DNA from: Actinomyces sp. B33
GTDB lineage: Bacteria; Actinomycetota; Actinomycetes; Actinomycetales; Actinomycetaceae
DNA: 64,000 nt
Assembly (NCBI RefSeq): GCF_028437565.1
Contig: NZ_JAMRYR010000003.1
Span: forward strand, 248,001-312,000
Direction of reading: 5' to 3'
Part shown: in pieces, positions 35,848 to 45,232 of the stretch
How positions within the stretch are numbered: position 1 is the first letter of the stretch
How the letters are laid out: every line of letters starts with the position of its first letter
Notes under the pieces: model-generated
What the model saw: the letters and a program-made list of their open reading frames with translations, nothing else
Databases searched by the model: none
What the model was told of the DNA's origin: nothing
Made by a program: the position numbers and the translations under genes

Positions 35848-35911
35848 TCGACGATTCCAGCGGTGGGGGGTGCGGGACGGATCCGTCCCGCACCCCCCAC
35901 CGCTTCGTCGA
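35848..35911 (+). terminator. Strong nested hairpin terminator after aspS
   Basis: A perfect 22-bp inverted repeat (35859-35880 with 35883-35904; the central GGATCC forms the loop) is wrapped by an outer 7-bp pair TCGACGA/TCGTCGA at 35848-35854 and 35905-35911. No T-run follows. It begins right after the aspS stop and insulates padR from read-through. Confidence 0.8.
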
Positions 35912-35929
35912 TATGCGTTTCATGAATGA

Positions 35930-35952
35930 AATAGTCTTGTCATTGGACTATT
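35930..35952 (+). promoter_or_regulatory. Palindromic operator-like site before padR
   Basis: AATAGTC and GACTATT form a perfect 7-bp inverted repeat with a 9-nt spacer. It overlaps TTGTCA (35937-35942), a good -35 match, with TATATG at 35958-35963 as a possible -10. A second short palindrome, TTTCAT-GA-ATGAAA, lies at 35918-35931. The placement over the -35 box is what is expected of an autorepressor operator. Confidence 0.5.
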
Positions 35953-35971
35953 GCGAGTATATGCCCATGAC

Positions 35972-36370
35972 ATGGGACGTTCATTGACGCACAACTCATT
36001 CTGGATCCTCACGGCGCTGGCCGACGGGCGCAGGCACGGGTACGACATCCTGCGCGAAGTGTCCTCCCTGTCCGACGGCGCGGCGGCCCTGCGCCCCACG
36101 ACGCTGTACGCCGCGCTCGAGCGCCTCGAGAGGGAGGGGCTCGTCGTCGTCGACTCCGAGGAGATCGTCGACGGCCGCGCCCGGCGCTACTACAGGCTCA
36201 CCGACGAGGGGCGCGACGCCCTCGGCGAGGAGAGCGCGGCCCTCGAAACGATGGCGCGCACCGCCCGGGCCCGTCTTCGAGCCCGGCCCATCGCCCCGGC
36301 GCACCGGTGGGCCGCGCCATTGCGCGCCCGGAACGGCTCGGGACTCGGGAGGAGGCCCTCCCATGCCTGA
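35972..36370 (+). CDS. PadR-family transcriptional regulator
   Basis: 132 residues from the ATG at 35972. SFWILTALADGRRHGYDILREV (in part, about residues 9-30) is the first half of the PadR winged helix, LRPTTLYAALERLEREGLV the recognition part, and RARRYYRLTDEGRDAL the wing. PadR proteins usually repress themselves and a neighbouring transporter or membrane gene. The DNA upstream is AT-rich and has palindromes overlapping a promoter-like -35/-10, and the ATG is about 8 nt from the -10 with no ribosome site, so it may be leaderless. It overlaps the next gene by 8 nt. Confidence 0.85.
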   Translation: MGRSLTHNSFWILTALADGRRHGYDILREVSSLSDGAAALRPTTLYAALERLEREGLVVVDSEEIVDGRARRYYRLTDEGRDALGEESAALETMARTARARLRARPIAPAHRWAAPLRARNGSGLGRRPSHA

Positions 36371-37294
36371 CGAGCGCGCATTCGCCCGCCTGCTGCACTG
36401 GTACCCCCGACGGTGGCGCGAGAGCAACGGCGACGTATTCCTCGCCACCGTCCTCGCCGAGGCCCGCGAACGCGGCTCCCGGGAGCCCGACGCCCGGCTG
36501 AGGGCCTCCTCGATGCTCCACGGAATCGGGATGAGGCTCAACGGCTGGACCGTCGGGATCTGCCTGATCCTCATCGTGGGCTCCGTCTGGGGATGGTCGC
36601 TGATGACATTCTCGCCGGTTCGAGACGGGTCCGGGCAGGGCCCGTGGGAGTGGGTCGACGTGGCCCTCAGGGGGCTCGTCCTCCCCGGCGCGATCGTCGT
36701 CGCCGGCGCGGCCACCCTGCGAGAACGCGGCCTCCTGGGTCCGGTCCGGGCCTGCGGGGCCCTGGCGGCGGGAGGGGCCGCCGTCGTCGCCAACGCCGTC
36801 GCGCAGGGGCTGTGGGTGTGGGGCCCTCTAGTCGGGGCAGAGGCGCCGGTGCTCGCCGACCCGATGGCGTGGACGCTGCGGACGATCGCGTGGGGGCTCT
36901 TCGCGGTAATCGGCGCGGCCGTCGCCGACGAGTCCTCCCGGCCCCGGTTCGCGAGCCGCGCGGTTGGTTGGGCCGTCGGGGCCGGGGTCGGCTGGTCGCT
37001 CGGTGGGATGATCGTCTTCACCTCCGAATTCCCTCCGCTCGGCCTCCTGTGCGCGGCCGTGATCGCGGTCGGGCTCCTTCTGCGCAGGAGCCGTTCCCGC
37101 GTCGCGCGTCGTGGGGAGCCCCTGACGGGCCGGGTTCGAGGGGCCGTCACCGTCCTCGCGCTGACGGCCCTGCTCATGATGGTGGGGGCGAACGCGCTCC
37201 TGCTCCCCGGTGCCGGGGATCTTCTCGCCCCCGTCCTGGGCATGCGCGCCGACGAGCTGTCGATGTGGGCGCTGGTCCCCTGCTCGTCGCGTAG
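36363..37294 (+). pseudogene. PadR-linked multi-span membrane protein, apparent frameshift near 37277-37280
   Basis: Starts MPDERAFARLLHWYPRRWRES, the N-terminal helix pattern common in membrane proteins encoded beside PadR regulators, then has about seven hydrophobic segments. In the given sequence the frame does not stop where hydrophobicity ends but runs on to 37511 as Ser/Arg-rich nonsense that covers the next gene. If one C is added to the CCCC run at 37277-37280, the protein instead ends WALVPLLVA at a TAG (37292-37294), just before the next ATG. So this is either a sequencing error in a homopolymer or a genuine single-base deletion. Function unknown; probably repressed by the PadR protein. 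Confidence 0.65.
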
Positions 37295-37300
37295 GGGATC

Positions 37301-37693
37301 ATGGAGACGGCCGTCACCCGCAGATCCCGGGTGGGGATCTGGGCGATGCTCCTCCTCGTTCTCGTCTCGTGGATCCCCGTCCTCCTGCCGGTGTCGACCG
37401 TGCCCTGGATTGGGGAGGCTATCGCGCAGATCGGCGAATCCGTCTGGGGGCAGTACTACGGGAGTGCTCTCGTCCTCTCGCCGGCGTCGTGGATCGGCGT
37501 GTCGTGGCTGATCTGGCCGCGCCTTCCCGTAGGTCGGTGGGCGCGCGCGGCCGTCCTCGCCGGTCTTGCCGCAGTCTGGTCCCCACTGTTCCTCATCGTC
37601 GCCCACGTCGGACCGTTCTTCGTCTTCCCCGTACTCGCGATCGTCCTGGGCGCATGGGCGTGGACCGTCCGCGTGCCGGTCGTCGACGCCTGA
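37301..37693 (+). CDS. Small membrane protein of the padR operon
   Basis: 130 residues with about four membrane helices (VGIWAMLLLVLVSWIPVLLP, ALVLSPASWIGVSWLIW, AAVLAGLAAVWSPLFLIVA and FFVFPVLAIVLGAWAW). The ATG at 37301 is 6 nt after the TAG that would end the repaired upstream gene and is preceded by AGGGG. It was probably co-transcribed with padR and the larger membrane gene. I do not recognise the family. An alternative view, that both membrane pieces were once one protein, is less likely because a stop separates them in the repaired frame. Confidence 0.6.
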   Translation: METAVTRRSRVGIWAMLLLVLVSWIPVLLPVSTVPWIGEAIAQIGESVWGQYYGSALVLSPASWIGVSWLIWPRLPVGRWARAAVLAGLAAVWSPLFLIVAHVGPFFVFPVLAIVLGAWAWTVRVPVVDA

Positions 37694-37761
37694 GAGCTGT
37701 CGTCGGGAGCATCGGAGGAGAGGGAGGCTCGCCGTCGTCTGCACGCAGGAGTGATCTGGGG

Positions 37762-37767
37762 CACAAT
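37762..37767 (+). promoter_or_regulatory. -10-like CACAAT of yciO-type gene, likely leaderless
   Basis: CACAAT ends 6 nt before the ATG at 37774. The surrounding string GGCACAATA-NN-GGCATG is repeated almost exactly in front of hisI (48051-48066), which suggests a shared promoter type and leaderless initiation at both genes. Confidence 0.45.
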
Positions 37768-37773
37768 AGAGGC

Positions 37774-38391
37774 ATGTCCTACGTCGAAATGCATCCGGTC
37801 AATCCTCAAACCCGTTTCCTCGCGAGGGCCGCGGAGATCATCCGCGGCGGGGGAGTGATCGCCTTGCCGACCGACTCCGGCTACGCGATCGCCTGCCGGT
37901 TGGGCAACAAGGAGGGGATGGACGTCATCCGCTCCGTCCGCCGCCTCGACGACAAGCACAACTTCTCCCTCCTGTGCCGCTCCTTCGCTCAACTCGGAGA
38001 GCTCGTCATCATCGACAACTCGGCCTTCCGCGCGATCAAGGCGCTGACTCCCGGCCCCTACACGTTCATCCTCCCGGGGACCAAGGAGGTCCCTCGGATG
38101 ACGCTCAACAAGAAGAAGCACACGATCGGCGTACGGATCCCCGATCATGCCATCGTCCAGTCGCTCCTCGACGAGCTCGACGAGCCGCTCCTGTGCTCGA
38201 CGCTCATCCTGCCGGGGCGGGAGGATCCGATGATCGACGGATTCGAGGTCGACGAGGAGATCGGTCATCGGGTGGATCTCGTCCTCGTCGGACCGGTGGG
38301 GGACGGCGGGGCGACGACCGTCGTCGATTTCACATCGGGGGGCCCGCAGGTGGTGCGCCGCGGAGCGGGCGACGTCTCGCTCTTCGAATGA
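37774..38391 (+). CDS. YciO/Sua5/YrdC-family protein
   Basis: 205 residues of the YrdC-like fold: GGVIALPTDSGYAIACRLGN (about residues 29-48), KHNFSLLCRSFAQL, LTPGPYTFILPGTKEVP and IGVRIPDHAIVQSLL. The segment order is that of YciO, the paralogue of TsaC/Sua5. TsaC/Sua5 makes threonylcarbamoyl-AMP for the t6A tRNA modification, while the role of YciO is less clear. The basic KKKHTIGVRIP patch fits RNA or nucleotide binding. It seems to stand alone, with its own promoter. Confidence 0.85.
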   Translation: MSYVEMHPVNPQTRFLARAAEIIRGGGVIALPTDSGYAIACRLGNKEGMDVIRSVRRLDDKHNFSLLCRSFAQLGELVIIDNSAFRAIKALTPGPYTFILPGTKEVPRMTLNKKKHTIGVRIPDHAIVQSLLDELDEPLLCSTLILPGREDPMIDGFEVDEEIGHRVDLVLVGPVGDGGATTVVDFTSGGPQVVRRGAGDVSLFE

Positions 38392-38441
38392 TGCCGGCGG
38401 CGGGCTCCGCAACGGTCGGGGGAGGAGCGCTGATAGGCTGA

Positions 38442-39812
<1,371 letters not shown>

Positions 39813-39843
39813 CGGGCGCGCCTGAGCCGATTAGTCTTGACGC

Positions 39844-41187
39844 ATGGACCTTTTCGAGACCCAGGGGATCGCCGACACGGGGATCCCCGCGTATTCGCCC
39901 GACGCGCCCCTGGCCGTGCGGATGCGCCCGACGAGTCTCGACGAGGTCGTCGGCCAAGGGCACATCCTCGCCGACGGAGCCCCTCTCAGGCGCCTCCTCG
40001 AGCCCTCCTCCAACGGGTCGCCCGGCCTGTCCTCCGTGATCCTCTGGGGCCCTCCCGGCACCGGCAAGACGACGCTCGCCTATCTCGTCGCGCGCGCCTC
40101 CCAGCGCCGCTTCGCCGAGATCTCCGCGGTGTCCGCCGGCGTCAAGGACATCCGCGAGGTCGTCGCCTCGGCCAAGCGGAGAACCGCCGCGACGGGCGAG
40201 GACACCATCCTCTTCGTCGACGAGGTCCACCGCTTCTCCAAATCCCAGCAGGACGCCCTCCTGCCCGCGGTCGAGAACCGGTGGGTGACGCTCGTCGCCG
40301 CGACCACCGAGAACCCCTCGTTCTCCGTGATCTCCCCCCTCCTGTCGCGCTCCCTCCTCCAAGTCCTGCGCCCCCTCGACGAGGACGCGATCCGAGCGCT
40401 CCTCGACCGGGCGGTCGTTGATCCGCGAGGACTCGACGGGGACTACGGGCTCGCCGACGACGCGCGCGACGCCCTCGTGCGACTGGCCGGATCCGACGCG
40501 CGCAAGTCCCTCACGCTCCTCGAGGCCGCCGCCGGGGCCGCCGCGCAAGCCGGTGACGCCCTCATCGGTGTCGATCACGTCGAGACCGCCGCCAATCAGG
40601 CGCTCGTCCGGTGGGATCAGGACCAGCACTACGACGTCGCCTCCGCCTTCATCAAGTCGATGCGCGGCTCCGACGTCGACGCCGCCCTCCACTACCTCGC
40701 CCGGATGATCGAGGCCGGCGAGGACCCGCGCTTCATCGCCCGCCGGGTGATGATCAGCGCCGCGGAGGACGTGGGGATGGCCGCCCCCGAGGTCCTCGCG
40801 ACGACCGTCGCCGCGGCGCAGGGCGTCGCGATGATCGGGATGCCCGAGGCCCGGATCCTCCTCGCCGAGGCCGTCGTCGCGGTCGCCACGGCGCCCAAGT
40901 CCAACGCCGTCTACCTGGGCGTCGACGCCGCCCTCTCCGACCTGCGCGCCGGCAAGGGCGGGCCGGTTCCGATGCACCTGCGCGACGCCCACTACTCAGG
41001 CGCCAAGGACCTCGGGCACGGCGCCGACTACATCTACGCCCACGACGCCCCCCACCACGTCGCCGCCCAGCAGTACCTGCCCGACGACCTCGTCGGCACG
41101 CGCTACTACGAGCCCACTTCCAACGGGAATGAGGCGATGCTCACCAAGCGTCTCGCCGCGCTCAGAGACCTCCTCGGCATGCGCTAG
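39844..41187 (+). CDS. rarA: Replication-associated recombination AAA+ ATPase RarA (MgsA)
   Basis: 447 residues. [17 protein letters not shown], Walker [13 protein letters not shown] (about residues 67-78), Walker [17 protein letters not shown] (about 121), the [10 protein letters not shown] sensor and a long C-terminal tetramerisation part with [27 protein letters not shown] are intact. RarA acts at stalled or gapped replication forks. A TAGTCT box ends 6 nt before the ATG, so the gene is likely leaderless. In M. tuberculosis the orthologue is Rv2559c, also close to alaS. Confidence 0.95.
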   Translation: MDLFETQGIADTGIPAYSPDAPLAVRMRPTSLDEVVGQGHILADGAPLRRLLEPSSNGSPGLSSVILWGPPGTGKTTLAYLVARASQRRFAEISAVSAGVKDIREVVASAKRRTAATGEDTILFVDEVHRFSKSQQDALLPAVENRWVTLVAATTENPSFSVISPLLSRSLLQVLRPLDEDAIRALLDRAVVDPRGLDGDYGLADDARDALVRLAGSDARKSLTLLEAAAGAAAQAGDALIGVDHVETAANQALVRWDQDQHYDVASAFIKSMRGSDVDAALHYLARMIEAGEDPRFIARRVMISAAEDVGMAAPEVLATTVAAAQGVAMIGMPEARILLAEAVVAVATAPKSNAVYLGVDAALSDLRAGKGGPVPMHLRDAHYSGAKDLGHGADYIYAHDAPHHVAAQQYLPDDLVGTRYYEPTSNGNEAMLTKRLAALRDLLGMR

Positions 41188-41255
41188 GCTGTACGGGCCG
41201 TCGAGTGACGGCGCCTGGGGTCCTAGCCGAAGGACGCGAGTCCGGGAGTCGACCC

Positions 41256-41282
41256 CATGCCCGCAGCGCCGTTGCGGGCATG
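41256..41282 (+). promoter_or_regulatory. Leader hairpin upstream of rpsD
   Basis: CATGCCCGCA and TGCGGGCATG form a perfect 10-bp stem with a 7-nt loop, 31 nt before the rpsD ATG. S4 represses its own synthesis in other bacteria by binding leader structures, so an S4-responsive element is possible; a simple terminator for rarA is the alternative. Confidence 0.45.
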
Positions 41283-41313
41283 ACACGAGCAACAGGAAAG
41301 AAGAGCACAGAGC

Positions 41314-41937
41314 ATGGCTCAGAACCGTTCCCGCAAGCAGGTGCGCGAATCGCGCGCCCTCGGCCTGGCCCTGACCCCCAAGGCCGTCCGCTACTTCGAG
41401 AAGCGCCCCTACGGCCCCGGCGAGCACGGCCGCTCGCGCCGCCGCCAGGAATCCGACTACGCCGTCCGACTCAAGGAGAAGCAGCGCCTGCGCGCCCAGT
41501 ACGGCATCCGCGAGGCCCAGATGCGCCGCGCCTTCGAGGAGGCCCGCCGTATCGAGGGCCTGACCGGTGAGAACCTCGTCGAGCTCCTCGAGATGCGCCT
41601 CGACGCCCTCGTCCTGCGCGCCGGCTTCGCCCGCACGATCCAGCAGGCCCGCCAGTTCGTCGTCCACCGCCACATCCTCGTCGACGGTAAGATCGTCGAC
41701 CGCCCCTCCTTCCGCGTCAAGCCGGGCCAAACCCTCCAGGTCAAGCCCAAGTCGCAGACCACCGTCCCCTTCGAGATCGCCGCGCAGGGGATCCATCGCG
41801 ATGTCCTGCCCGCCGTCCCGGAATACCTCGACGTCGACCTCGAGCGCCTCAAGGCGACCCTGGTCCGCCGTCCCAAGCGCGCCGAGGTCCCCGTGACCTG
41901 CGACGTGCAGATGGTCGTCGAGCACTACTCGCGCTGA
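41314..41937 (+). CDS. rpsD: 30S ribosomal protein S4
   Basis: 207 residues beginning AQNRSRKQVRESRALGLAL, a zinc-free ('C-minus') S4 form that lacks the N-terminal four-cysteine motif. The S4 RNA-binding domain is at about residues 92-155 with EMRLDALVLRAGFARTIQQARQ and the conserved HRHILVDGKIV. The end VPEYLDVDLERLKATLVRRP is typical. S4 is an early assembly protein of the 30S subunit. In this genome it stands alone between rarA and alaS, as in Streptomyces, and not in the rpsM-rpsK-rpoA operon. AGGAAAGAAG upstream is the ribosome site. Confidence 0.97.
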   Translation: MAQNRSRKQVRESRALGLALTPKAVRYFEKRPYGPGEHGRSRRRQESDYAVRLKEKQRLRAQYGIREAQMRRAFEEARRIEGLTGENLVELLEMRLDALVLRAGFARTIQQARQFVVHRHILVDGKIVDRPSFRVKPGQTLQVKPKSQTTVPFEIAAQGIHRDVLPAVPEYLDVDLERLKATLVRRPKRAEVPVTCDVQMVVEHYSR

Positions 41938-41944
41938 CCCCTCA

Positions 41945-41981
41945 GCGACGCCCCGGAAGCCGAGGACTTCCGGGGCGTCGC
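41945..41981 (+). terminator. Hairpin terminator after rpsD
   Basis: A perfect 15-bp GC-rich stem (41945-41959 with 41967-41981) and 7-nt loop lies 7 nt after the rpsD stop. There is no T-run, as is usual for actinobacterial hairpin terminators. Confidence 0.85.
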
Positions 41982-42047
41982 CGTCTCCGCCCCCGCCTTC
42001 GGGCGCGATGTGCTTTCGCCCCCGGGGCCCGACTACGATGAGGCCTC

Positions 42048-44750
42048 ATGCGTACCTCTGAGATCCGCTCCCGCTGGCTCGACTACTTCGCCTCGAAGGA
42101 TCACGAGATCCGTCCCTCGGTCTCCCTGATCTCCCCCGAGCCGTCGATCCTCTTCACCGTCGCGGGAATGGTCCCCTTCATCCCCTACATCCTGGGGACC
42201 GAGCCCGCCCCGTGGCCCAGGGCCGCATCGGTGCAGAAGTGCATTCGCACCAACGACATCGACAACGTCGGCAAGACCACCCGGCACGGGACGTTCTTCC
42301 AGATGAACGGCAACTTCTCCTTCGGCGACTACTTCAAGGAGGGGGCCATCGGATACGCATGGGAGCTGCTGACCTCCCCTCAGGCCGACGGCGGCTACGG
42401 CTTGGACGGGGACCGCCTGTGGATGACGATCTGGGAGAACGACCAGGTGTCCTGGGACCACTTGACCCGAGTCATCGGCGTCCCCCCCGAGCACGTCCAG
42501 AAGCTCCCCTTCGCCGAGATCTCCTGGTCGACCGGGCAGCCCGGTCCGGCCGGGTCGTGCTGCGAGATCCACTACGACCGGGGCCCCGACTACGGCCCGG
42601 ACGGCGGCCCCGTCGTCGACGTCCGGGGCGACCGCTTCCTCGAGATCTGGAACCTCGTGTTCGACGAGTTCGTCCGCGGAGAGGGCGAGGGCCACGACTT
42701 CGAACTCATCGGCACCCTCGACCAGACCGCGATCGACACCGGTGCCGGCCTCGAGCGCCTCGCGTTCGTCATGCAGGACAAGCCGAACATGTACGAGATC
42801 GACGAGGTCTACCCCGTGATCGCCGCCGCCCAGGAGATGAGCGGCAAGACCTACGGACTGGGCGCCGCCGGCCCCTCGGCCGGTGACGCCTACATGGACG
42901 ACGTGCGCATGCGCGTCGTCGCCGACCACGTCCGCTCGGCCCTCATGCTCATCGGCGACGGCGTGCGCCCCGGCAACGACGGGCGGGGCTACGTCCTGCG
43001 CCGTCTGATCCGCAGGGCCGTCCGCTCGATGCGCCTCCTCGGCGTCGACGAGGCCACCCTACCGACGCTGCTCACCGCCTCCAAGGAGTCGATGAAGCTC
43101 TCCTACCCCGAGCTCGAAACCGCGTGGCCGACCATCAGCGATGTCGCCTTCGCCGAGGAGGACGCCTTCCGGCGCACCCTGAGCTCGGGGACGACGATCC
43201 TCGACGCGGCCGTCGCCAAGGCCAAGGAGTCCGGAGCCCCCGTCCTGCCCGGTGCCTCGGCGTTCTCCCTGCATGACACCTACGGGTTCCCCATCGACCT
43301 CACCCTCGAGATGGCCGCCGAGCAGGGCGTCAGCGTCGACGAGGAGGGCTTCCGCGCCCTCATGCAGGAGCAGAAGGACCGGGCCCGCGCCGACGCCCGG
43401 GCCAAGAAGAGCGGGCACACCGACGTGCGCGTCTTCCAGGAGATCGAGAAGCAGGCGGGCGCGGGAACGGACTTCCTCGGGTACACCGAGACCGCCGCCG
43501 AGGCCAGCGTCGTCGGCCTCCTCGTCGACTCCTCCTCCGTCCCGGCGGCCAGTGCCCCCGCCGAGGTCGAGATCATCCTCGACCGGACCCCGTTCTACGC
43601 CGAGATGGGCGGACAGCTCGCCGACCACGGGACCATCCGCCTGGCCGACGGCGGGGTCGTCGAGGTCCACGACGTCCAGGCGCCGATCAAGGGCCTGTTC
43701 GTCCACCGCGGGACTCTCACCGAGGGGACGGTGACCCTCGGATCCAAGGCCTACGCCGAGATCGACTCCGAGCGGCGGCTCGCCATCGCCCGGGCCCACA
43801 CCGCCACCCACATGGTCTACGCGGGCCTGCGCCGCATCGTCTCGCCCGATTCCGACCAGGCGGGCTCGGAGAACTCCCCGTCGCGCCTGCGCTTCGACTT
43901 CACCCACGGGCAGGCCCTCGCGTCCTCCCAGCTCAGCGACATCGAGGCCCTCGTCAATGAGAAGCTCGCCGAGGACCTGGCGGTCACCACCGAGATCATG
44001 TCGCTCGACGAGGCGCGCGCCAGTGGCGCTATCGCCCTCTTCGGCGAGAAGTACGGCTCCAGGGTCCGCGTCGTCACCATCGGCGACGGGTTCGACAGGG
44101 AGCTGTGCGGCGGCACCCACGTGCCGACCACCGGTCACATCGGCCGCATCGCGATCCTCGGAGAGGGGTCCATCGGCTCGGGCGTGCGCCGTATCGACGC
44201 CCTCGTCGGCGACGGCGCCTACGAGTTCCAGGCCAAGGAGCACGCCCTCGTCTCCCAGCTGTCGACGATGATCGGCGGCCGCCCCGAGGATCTGCCCGCC
44301 CGCATCGAGGCGCTGATGACGAGGCTGCGCGACTCGGAGAAGGAGCTCGAGAAGATCCGCACCGAGGTCGCCCTGTCCCAGGCCTCCGACCTCGCCGCGC
44401 GGGCCGTGCGCCTCGGGCCCGCCCTCGTCGTCGCCGCCCCCGTCGGCGCGATGCCGTCGGCCGACGCCCTGCGCACCCTCGCCCTCGAGATCCGCGACCG
44501 GCTCGGGCCCGACCAGCCGGTCGTCGTCGCCCTCGTCGGACTCGTCTCCGGCAAGCCGTCGATCGTCTCGGCGACGAACGAGGCGGCCCGCGACCGCTCC
44601 CTCAAGGCCGGCGCGCTCGTGCGCCTCGTCGCCCAGCGCCTCGGCGGGGGCGGCGGCGGGCGCGACGACATCGCCCAGGGCGGGGGGAGCGACCCCTCCG
44701 GGATCGACGCTGCCCTAGAGGCCGTGCGACAGGAGATCGACTCGCTGTGA
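42048..44750 (+). CDS. alaS: Alanyl-tRNA synthetase
   Basis: 900 residues. The N-terminal class II domain has RSRWLDYFASKDHEI, KCIRTNDIDNVGKT and FFQMNGNFSFGDYFKE. The editing domain carries HTATHM (about residue 584) and CGGTHVPTTGHIG (about 686), the zinc-binding and deacylation residues. The C-Ala domain ends with GGGGGRDDIAQGGG. It charges tRNA-Ala and clears mischarged Ser. A TACGAT box ends 8 nt before the ATG. The ruvX start overlaps its stop by 4 nt (GTGA), starting the alaS-ruvX-mltG-aroE-peptidase string. Confidence 0.97.
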   Translation: MRTSEIRSRWLDYFASKDHEIRPSVSLISPEPSILFTVAGMVPFIPYILGTEPAPWPRAASVQKCIRTNDIDNVGKTTRHGTFFQMNGNFSFGDYFKEGAIGYAWELLTSPQADGGYGLDGDRLWMTIWENDQVSWDHLTRVIGVPPEHVQKLPFAEISWSTGQPGPAGSCCEIHYDRGPDYGPDGGPVVDVRGDRFLEIWNLVFDEFVRGEGEGHDFELIGTLDQTAIDTGAGLERLAFVMQDKPNMYEIDEVYPVIAAAQEMSGKTYGLGAAGPSAGDAYMDDVRMRVVADHVRSALMLIGDGVRPGNDGRGYVLRRLIRRAVRSMRLLGVDEATLPTLLTASKESMKLSYPELETAWPTISDVAFAEEDAFRRTLSSGTTILDAAVAKAKESGAPVLPGASAFSLHDTYGFPIDLTLEMAAEQGVSVDEEGFRALMQEQKDRARADARAKKSGHTDVRVFQEIEKQAGAGTDFLGYTETAAEASVVGLLVDSSSVPAASAPAEVEIILDRTPFYAEMGGQLADHGTIRLADGGVVEVHDVQAPIKGLFVHRGTLTEGTVTLGSKAYAEIDSERRLAIARAHTATHMVYAGLRRIVSPDSDQAGSENSPSRLRFDFTHGQALASSQLSDIEALVNEKLAEDLAVTTEIMSLDEARASGAIALFGEKYGSRVRVVTIGDGFDRELCGGTHVPTTGHIGRIAILGEGSIGSGVRRIDALVGDGAYEFQAKEHALVSQLSTMIGGRPEDLPARIEALMTRLRDSEKELEKIRTEVALSQASDLAARAVRLGPALVVAAPVGAMPSADALRTLALEIRDRLGPDQPVVVALVGLVSGKPSIVSATNEAARDRSLKAGALVRLVAQRLGGGGGGRDDIAQGGGSDPSGIDAALEAVRQEIDSL

Positions 44751-45232
44751 GCCCGCGCCGAGGAGTCCGCATCGGCGTGGACGTCGGAACGGTCCGCGTC
44801 GGGATCGCCCGATGCGACCCCGACGCCATCATGACGTTCCCCGTCGTCACTCTGCGCCGGCGCGACGACTGGTCCGACGTCGACGAGCTCGCGCGGATCA
44901 TCGACGAGCACGAGGCCATCGAGGTCGTCGTCGGCCTGCCCCGGCACCTGCGCGGCGCGGAGGGCGTGTCCGCCAAGGGGGCGCGCCGTTACGCGCGGCG
45001 CATCAAGGACTTGCGCCCCCACATCCGCGTCGCGATGGTCGACGAGCGCCTAAGCTCGACTCAGGCCCATCAGCGCCTGCGGGAATCCGGAGTGGCCGAG
45101 CGGGATCACCGCGCGGTCATCGACCAGGTCGCCGCCCAGGTCATCCTCGAGCACGCCCTCGAACTCGAGAGGATCGGCGGGCGCCCGCCCGGATCCACGA
45201 TCGACGCCACCGACCGGAAGGACAGCCAGTGA
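44747..45232 (+). CDS. ruvX: Putative Holliday junction resolvase / pre-16S rRNA nuclease RuvX (YqgF)
   Basis: 161 residues of RNase H-like fold: RIGVDVGTVRVGIARCD (first catalytic Asp near residue 12), VVVGLPRHLRGAEG (about 64), and VDERLSSTQA (about 98). The last acidic residue lies in RAVIDQVAAQVILE. YqgF matures the 16S rRNA 5' end in E. coli; a Holliday junction role has been claimed too. GTG start overlaps the alaS stop and its own stop overlaps the mltG start, so it is in the middle of a tightly coupled operon. Confidence 0.93.
   Translation: MSPRRGVRIGVDVGTVRVGIARCDPDAIMTFPVVTLRRRDDWSDVDELARIIDEHEAIEVVVGLPRHLRGAEGVSAKGARRYARRIKDLRPHIRVAMVDERLSSTQAHQRLRESGVAERDHRAVIDQVAAQVILEHALELERIGGRPPGSTIDATDRKDSQ

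Noticed and set aside
37295-37511. Ser/Arg-rich C-terminus continuing the PadR-linked membrane protein
   Set aside because: It is an out-of-frame reading of the next membrane gene, with composition typical of shadow frames in GC-rich DNA.
41188-41313. Riboswitch or T-box before rpsD/alaS
   Set aside because: Only one simple hairpin is present; no conserved riboswitch core or T-box sequence was seen in either leader.
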